Assembly: GCA_012965975.1 (NCBI GenBank)
Contig: DTRM01000031.1
Location: forward strand, 1-39,446
Source: Chromatiaceae bacterium
Lineage (GTDB): Bacteria > Pseudomonadota > Gammaproteobacteria > DTRM01
DNA length: 39,446 nucleotides
Direction: 5' to 3'
Both the position numbers and the translations under genes were made by a program. Within the stretch, counting starts at the first letter, position 1, and each line of letters begins with the position of its first letter. Under the pieces are notes generated by a model. That model worked only from the letters and a program-made list of their open reading frames with translations, had not been told where the DNA came from and did no database searches. Positions 35,920 through 39,446 of the stretch are shown here, piece after piece.

Positions 35920-36951
35920 CTAAGGTGACAGCGCTGGCATATCGAGGCCTGTCACCTCATCCAGACCAAACATGATATTCATGTTCTGCACGGCCTGACC
36001 AGCCGCGCCCTTAACCAGATTATCGATCACCGACAGCACGACCACCACGTCATCATCCTGCGGACGATGCACGCTCAAGCGACACTGATTCGAGCCTTTG
36101 ACACTGCGGGTCTCGGGATGAGAGCCCGCTGGTAACACATCAACAAACGGCTCGTCCTGATAACGTTGCTCGAATATCCCCTGCAAATCCACATCACCGC
36201 CGACCAATGTCGAGTACAGCGTTGCGTGTATCCCCCTGATCATTGGCGTCAGATGCGGCACAAAGGTCAGACCCGTCACCTGACCGGTTGCGGCCTGCAA
36301 GCCCTGCCGTATCTCGGGCAAATGACGATGCCCCGAGACGCCATAGGCCTTAAAGCTATCCGCCACTTCGCTGTAGAGCGCGGCAACATTGGCACCACGA
36401 CCGGCGCCACTGACACCGGACTTGCAGTCGGCAATCAAATGCTCGGCATACACCAACCCCTCTTCCAGCAACGGCAGAAAACCCAATTGCACCGCGGTCG
36501 GGTAACAACCGGGATTGGCCACCAACGTGGCTCCGGCAATACGTTCGCGATTCACCTCGGGCAGGCCGTACACGGCCTCGGTCAATAACTCGGGACAAGC
36601 ATGATCAACGCCATACCACTGTTTCCAATCGGCTTCCTGGGTCAAGCGAAAATCCGCTGCCAAATCGATAACCCTCGCATCGCGTTTCAGCAGGTCGCGC
36701 GCCATGGTCATCGCTGTGCCATTGGGCGTCGCAAAAAACACCACATCACACTCACCCAATGCCGCCGCATCCGGCTCACTGAACGTGAGGTCAACGTGGC
36801 CACGCAGGCTGGTAAATAAATCCGACACCGCCCTGCCCGCCTCGCCACGCGAGGTGATCATGACCAACTCAACCTCTGTGTGTACCGACAACAGGCGCAA
36901 CAGCTCAACGCCGGTATATCCAGTCCCACCCACAACGCCTGCCCGTATCAT
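35920..36951 (-). CDS. argC: N-acetyl-gamma-glutamyl-phosphate reductase
   Basis: ArgC reduces N-acetylglutamyl-phosphate to the semialdehyde in arginine synthesis. ATG 36951 gives 343 residues; the first track codon is a TTG. It has [17 protein letters not shown] for [14 protein letters not shown] with catalytic Cys149, and the [12 protein letters not shown] block. The gene is divergent from the CLC gene and upstream of the DUF6776-like/bactofilin/erpA genes. Confidence 0.97.
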   Translation of the reverse strand: MIRAGVVGGTGYTGVELLRLLSVHTEVELVMITSRGEAGRAVSDLFTSLRGHVDLTFSEPDAAALGECDVVFFATPNGTAMTMARDLLKRDARVIDLAADFRLTQEADWKQWYGVDHACPELLTEAVYGLPEVNRERIAGATLVANPGCYPTAVQLGFLPLLEEGLVYAEHLIADCKSGVSGAGRGANVAALYSEVADSFKAYGVSGHRHLPEIRQGLQAATGQVTGLTFVPHLTPMIRGIHATLYSTLVGGDVDLQGIFEQRYQDEPFVDVLPAGSHPETRSVKGSNQCRLSVHRPQDDDVVVVLSVIDNLVKGAAGQAVQNMNIMFGLDEVTGLDMPALSP

Positions 36952-37049
36952 CAACTTATCACCTGAAGATTGTTTGTCTGAATGAAATCATACGACGCAA
37001 ATCACCAAAGCGAAAGCCAAACACTCCAGCAAACGTCTGACATGGCATA

Positions 37050-38804
37050 ATGCCGGCCATGAAACCGGGACCCGAACGCTGGCAACGTACCAACCGCGCC
37101 CTTGAACGCCTGCGCCTACGCGTCGCGGCACCCGATGCATTGCTGCAACTGTCGCTGCTGGGCGTCATCACCGGCTTATTCGCCGGTGTGGTGATCGTGC
37201 TGCTGCGTCTGTTGATCGAAACACTGCAGACCGGCTTTCTGCCTTCCGGGGACACCGAGAACTATGAAGGACTGGCGCCGTGGCTACGATTTTGTCTGCC
37301 GGTTGTGGGTGGCCTGTTAATCGGCCTCGTGTTCAAGCTATTGGCCAAGGATACAAACAGCTCCGGCATCGTCGAACTACTCGAGCGTATGGCCTATCAC
37401 CAAGGCTATATCTCAATGCGTCGAGCCGTCCTGCAATTTTTGGGCGCGGCTATCGCCATTGTCAGCGGTCACTCGGTGGGACGCGAGGGGCCCAGCGTGT
37501 ACCTTGGCGGCGCCACCGGCAGCCTGCTGGGACAAAACCTGTCGCTGCCCAATAATAGTATTCGCACCATGGTGGGCTGTGGCACGGCCGCCGCCATTGC
37601 CGCCTCGTTTAACACTCCACTGGCCGGCGTGATCTTCGCTCTCGAAGTGGTGATGATGGAATACACCGTTGCCAGCTTCATTCCGGTGATGCTGGCGGCC
37701 GTCAGCGCCACCACCATCTCGCACGCCATCTACGGTGCCGACCCCGCGTTCTTTGTCCCCGCGGTTGAACTCGGCTCCCTGCTCGACCTACCCACCATTC
37801 TGGTTTTGGGACTGGTCGCCGGCACCGCCTCCGCCGTGTTTATCAAACTATCCAAGCAGATAACCCATCACTCGAAAGAACTGCCGTACATCGTGCGCAC
37901 CACCCTCGCGGGAATCGCAGTTGGCTTCATCGCGGTGTTCTACCCCGAGGTCATGGGCATCGGCTACGACACCGTGAACGCTACCTTGATCGCCGAATTC
38001 AGCCTCACCGCACTGGCGGGCATCACTCTGGCCAAACTGCTGGCAACCAGTTGCGCCATTGGCTTTGGTATACCGGCGGGTCTGATCGGCCCAACGCTGG
38101 TCATGGGCGCATCCATGGGTGCACTGGTCGGTGGGCTGGCAAAGATCGTATTTCCTGAAATCGAATCGGATACTGGTCTTTACGCGCTACTCGGCATGGG
38201 CGCGATGATGGGTGCCACCCTGCAAGCCCCACTGTCTGCCCTCACCGCCATGCTCGAACTCACCAGCAACCCCTATATCATCATGCCCGGTATGCTGGTC
38301 ATCGTGACCGCCGCCCTGACCAGCAGCCAACTGTTTGGGCAACGCTCGATTTTTCTGAGCCTACTCAATGCCCGTGGACTGGATTACGCGCAAGACCCCG
38401 TCATGCAAGCCCTGCAACGTACCGGTGTGGGTAACGTACTGGATCAACGCTTTGCCGAACTGACACGCCGCTGCCCAGCTGATCAGGCATCGAACGTCCT
38501 GCAATCTGAACCGCACTGGATAGTGATCAACGACGAACAGCACTACCAAGTCATGCCCGCGATTGATCTGGCGCGCCACACTCAAGATAACGACGACCCC
38601 GACATCGACCTTCTCGCGATTCCTGCCGATCGTTTACAGACAGCCACCATCCCACTGCAATCTACCCTACTAGAGGCGCTACAAGCATTAGAGAGCGCCT
38701 CAGCGGAGATATTGATCGTTATCCGATCACGTCAACAACAGCAAGGGCAGATACACGGTGTACTCACCCGCAATCGCATCGAAGAGGCGTACCGACTGGT
38801 GTAG
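37050..38804 (+). CDS. CLC-family chloride channel/transporter
   Basis: The 584-residue protein has the CLC fold (about 1-440) with three selectivity segments: SSGIVE (104-109, for GSGIP), GREGPSV with the external gating Glu146, and GIPAGLIGP (340-348, for GxFxP). A probable central Tyr409 is in SNPYIIMPG. The residue aligned with the E. coli ClcA proton glutamate E203 is Val200 (FALEVV), as in true channels. The C-terminal 140 residues look like a degenerate CBS pair (QTATIPLQSTLLEALQAL ... GVLTRNRIEEAYRLV). The start could also be ATG 37059. It appears monocistronic. Confidence 0.92.
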   Translation: MPAMKPGPERWQRTNRALERLRLRVAAPDALLQLSLLGVITGLFAGVVIVLLRLLIETLQTGFLPSGDTENYEGLAPWLRFCLPVVGGLLIGLVFKLLAKDTNSSGIVELLERMAYHQGYISMRRAVLQFLGAAIAIVSGHSVGREGPSVYLGGATGSLLGQNLSLPNNSIRTMVGCGTAAAIAASFNTPLAGVIFALEVVMMEYTVASFIPVMLAAVSATTISHAIYGADPAFFVPAVELGSLLDLPTILVLGLVAGTASAVFIKLSKQITHHSKELPYIVRTTLAGIAVGFIAVFYPEVMGIGYDTVNATLIAEFSLTALAGITLAKLLATSCAIGFGIPAGLIGPTLVMGASMGALVGGLAKIVFPEIESDTGLYALLGMGAMMGATLQAPLSALTAMLELTSNPYIIMPGMLVIVTAALTSSQLFGQRSIFLSLLNARGLDYAQDPVMQALQRTGVGNVLDQRFAELTRRCPADQASNVLQSEPHWIVINDEQHYQVMPAIDLARHTQDNDDPDIDLLAIPADRLQTATIPLQSTLLEALQALESASAEILIVIRSRQQQQGQIHGVLTRNRIEEAYRLV

Positions 38805-38883
38805 TAACTCAACCATCCGTGATCACGTTAAGCTGTATAGTGCGAATAGCAATGATCGGCTATTAAATGAAGAAGGACGCCCC

Positions 38884-39120
38884 ATGACTAAGCTGAAGAA
38901 CGAGAAAGAATTAGTCAAAAAAGCAATTGCCGACGGAATGGCCTACGGCGTAAAACGAGGTGTCGTTGAATTCGAACCCACCGACTCGGTAAACGACAGA
39001 ATCGAGTACATCTATCGCCTGCTTGTTCACGACAAGGTCATTCAACCGCTGCCAGAACTTCAGATCTCACAAAAATCCATGCGTCATCGACTGGCGATTT
39101 GGGCTTCGAAGCAAAAATGA
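38884..39120 (+). CDS. Small DUF5062-like protein
   Basis: ATG 38884 preceded by AAGGA gives 78 residues; the track ORF begins far upstream inside the CLC gene. The sequence (KNEKELVKKAIADGMAYGVKRG, IEYIYRLLVHDKVIQPLPE, MRHRLAIWASKQK) matches my memory of DUF5062 proteins from marine gammaproteobacteria. It is a soluble helical protein of unknown function. It follows the CLC gene by 79 bases. Confidence 0.75.
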   Translation: MTKLKNEKELVKKAIADGMAYGVKRGVVEFEPTDSVNDRIEYIYRLLVHDKVIQPLPELQISQKSMRHRLAIWASKQK

Positions 39121-39391
39121 TTGGTGGTTGATTGATCGAGACCGGTCGCGGGGAGGGATAAACCGTGCAGCCCATGATTCTGCAAATTACTTTTCCCGAA
39201 AAACCACTCGTATTGGAGACGCACATCGACTGGTGTAATCCCCCGCGAGTATTTGGTTCATAATCACACACCAACACTGATTGCTCGTGACATTTATCGC
39301 GACGAGTGTTTTTATACGCCATAAGCGTCCGAGATTAAACACCCCGATAGCGGGGTGTATTTAAATAGTTAAGTTTTCCAAGTAGGTAGAA
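39121..39391. other. Intergenic region after the DUF5062-like gene
   Basis: About 270 bases without a supported gene. One stretch (39209-39238) resembles the last ten codons of the CLC gene (22 of 30 bases), and a hairpin lies near the 3' end. The overlapping ORFs in the track look like chance. Confidence 0.4.
39339..39366 (+). terminator. Possible terminator hairpin
   Basis: ACACCCCG, loop ATAG, CGGGGTGT, then ATTTAAAT. The stem is perfect with 8 pairs but the T-run is interrupted. It separates the DUF5062-like gene from the next coding start. Confidence 0.5.
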
Positions 39392-39446
39392 ATGCAACAA
39401 TTTGCACGAAGTATAAAAATATTCTTAGCTGATGGGACTCCATCAG
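39392..39446 (+). CDS. Start of a GIY-YIG nuclease family protein (3' truncated by window end)
   Basis: The ATG at 39392 opens a frame to the window end encoding MQQFARSIKIFLADGTPS. RSIKIFLADGTPxG is, as I recall, the characteristic N-terminus of a family annotated as GIY-YIG nuclease proteins, where the nuclease domain lies further on. AGGTAG precedes it. Only 18 codons are visible, so the domain itself is unseen. Confidence 0.5.
   Translation, partial: MQQFARSIKIFLADGTPS

Noticed and set aside
1-39446. CRISPR arrays, tRNA or rRNA genes, IS elements, prophage
   Set aside because: Scanned by eye on both strands; no regularly spaced repeats, cloverleaf sequences, transposase or integrase ORFs were found.

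Overview
The window looks like chromosomal DNA of a free-living gammaproteobacterium. Two arrangements familiar from E. coli support this: surA-pdxA-rsmA with apaG-apaH-folA close by, and ygfB-pepP-ubiH-ubiI divergent from zapA-ssrS(6S RNA)-fau. The argC / DUF6776 / bactofilin / erpA run is also typical of non-enteric gammaproteobacteria. I cannot name a genus. I saw no prophage, IS element, CRISPR array, tRNA or rRNA gene. The window starts inside surA and ends inside a probable GIY-YIG nuclease gene.

Layout. 1-2918 (+): surA (5'-truncated), pdxA, rsmA. 2908-4958 (-): an aminotransferase and a Gfo/Idh/MocA oxidoreductase that resemble the GnnB/GnnA pair making UDP-GlcNAc3N for amide-linked lipid A; they lie between rsmA and apaG, which adjoin in E. 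coli. 5073-6588: pgl, a small membrane protein and an exported ankyrin protein. 6716-7967 (+): apaG-apaH. 7969-12115 (-): a tightly coupled rlmI-lgt-thyA-folA-cupin-2OG oxygenase operon. 12199-15090: a YyaL-type thioredoxin-domain protein, a minimal SET-domain protein and a DoxX protein. 15418-21990 (-): a glycine-riboswitch-controlled unit gcvT-gcvH-gcvPA-tpx-gcvPB-dgkA, followed by a PfkB kinase. 22022-22194: two imperfect palindromic repeats. 22213-24986 (-): Fe(III) importer genes fbpA-fbpB with a Fur-like box and no ATPase gene. 25045-29363 (-): ygfB-pepP-ubiH-ubiI, with ubiI frameshifted at a run of eight C. 29509-30900 (+): a small coiled-coil protein, zapA, 6S RNA and fau. 31394-31753 (+): a histone H1-like Lys/Ala protein behind an AT-rich region with a repeated TAAACGTT motif. 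31849-36951: ilvA, rpiA, erpA, bactofilin, a DUF6776-like protein and argC. 37050-39446 (+): a CLC chloride transporter, a DUF5062-like protein and the start of a GIY-YIG gene.

Most of the content is housekeeping: envelope biogenesis, one-carbon and folate metabolism, ubiquinone synthesis and iron uptake. The glycine cleavage genes feed 5,10-methylene-THF to thyA/folA, and fau belongs to the same folate network. The points most worth a second look are the GnnAB-like pair, tpx inside the split glycine decarboxylase operon, the riboswitch expression platform with its duplicated arm, the C8 frameshift in ubiI, and the co-occurrence of a very lysine-rich histone-like protein with a minimal SET-domain protein.
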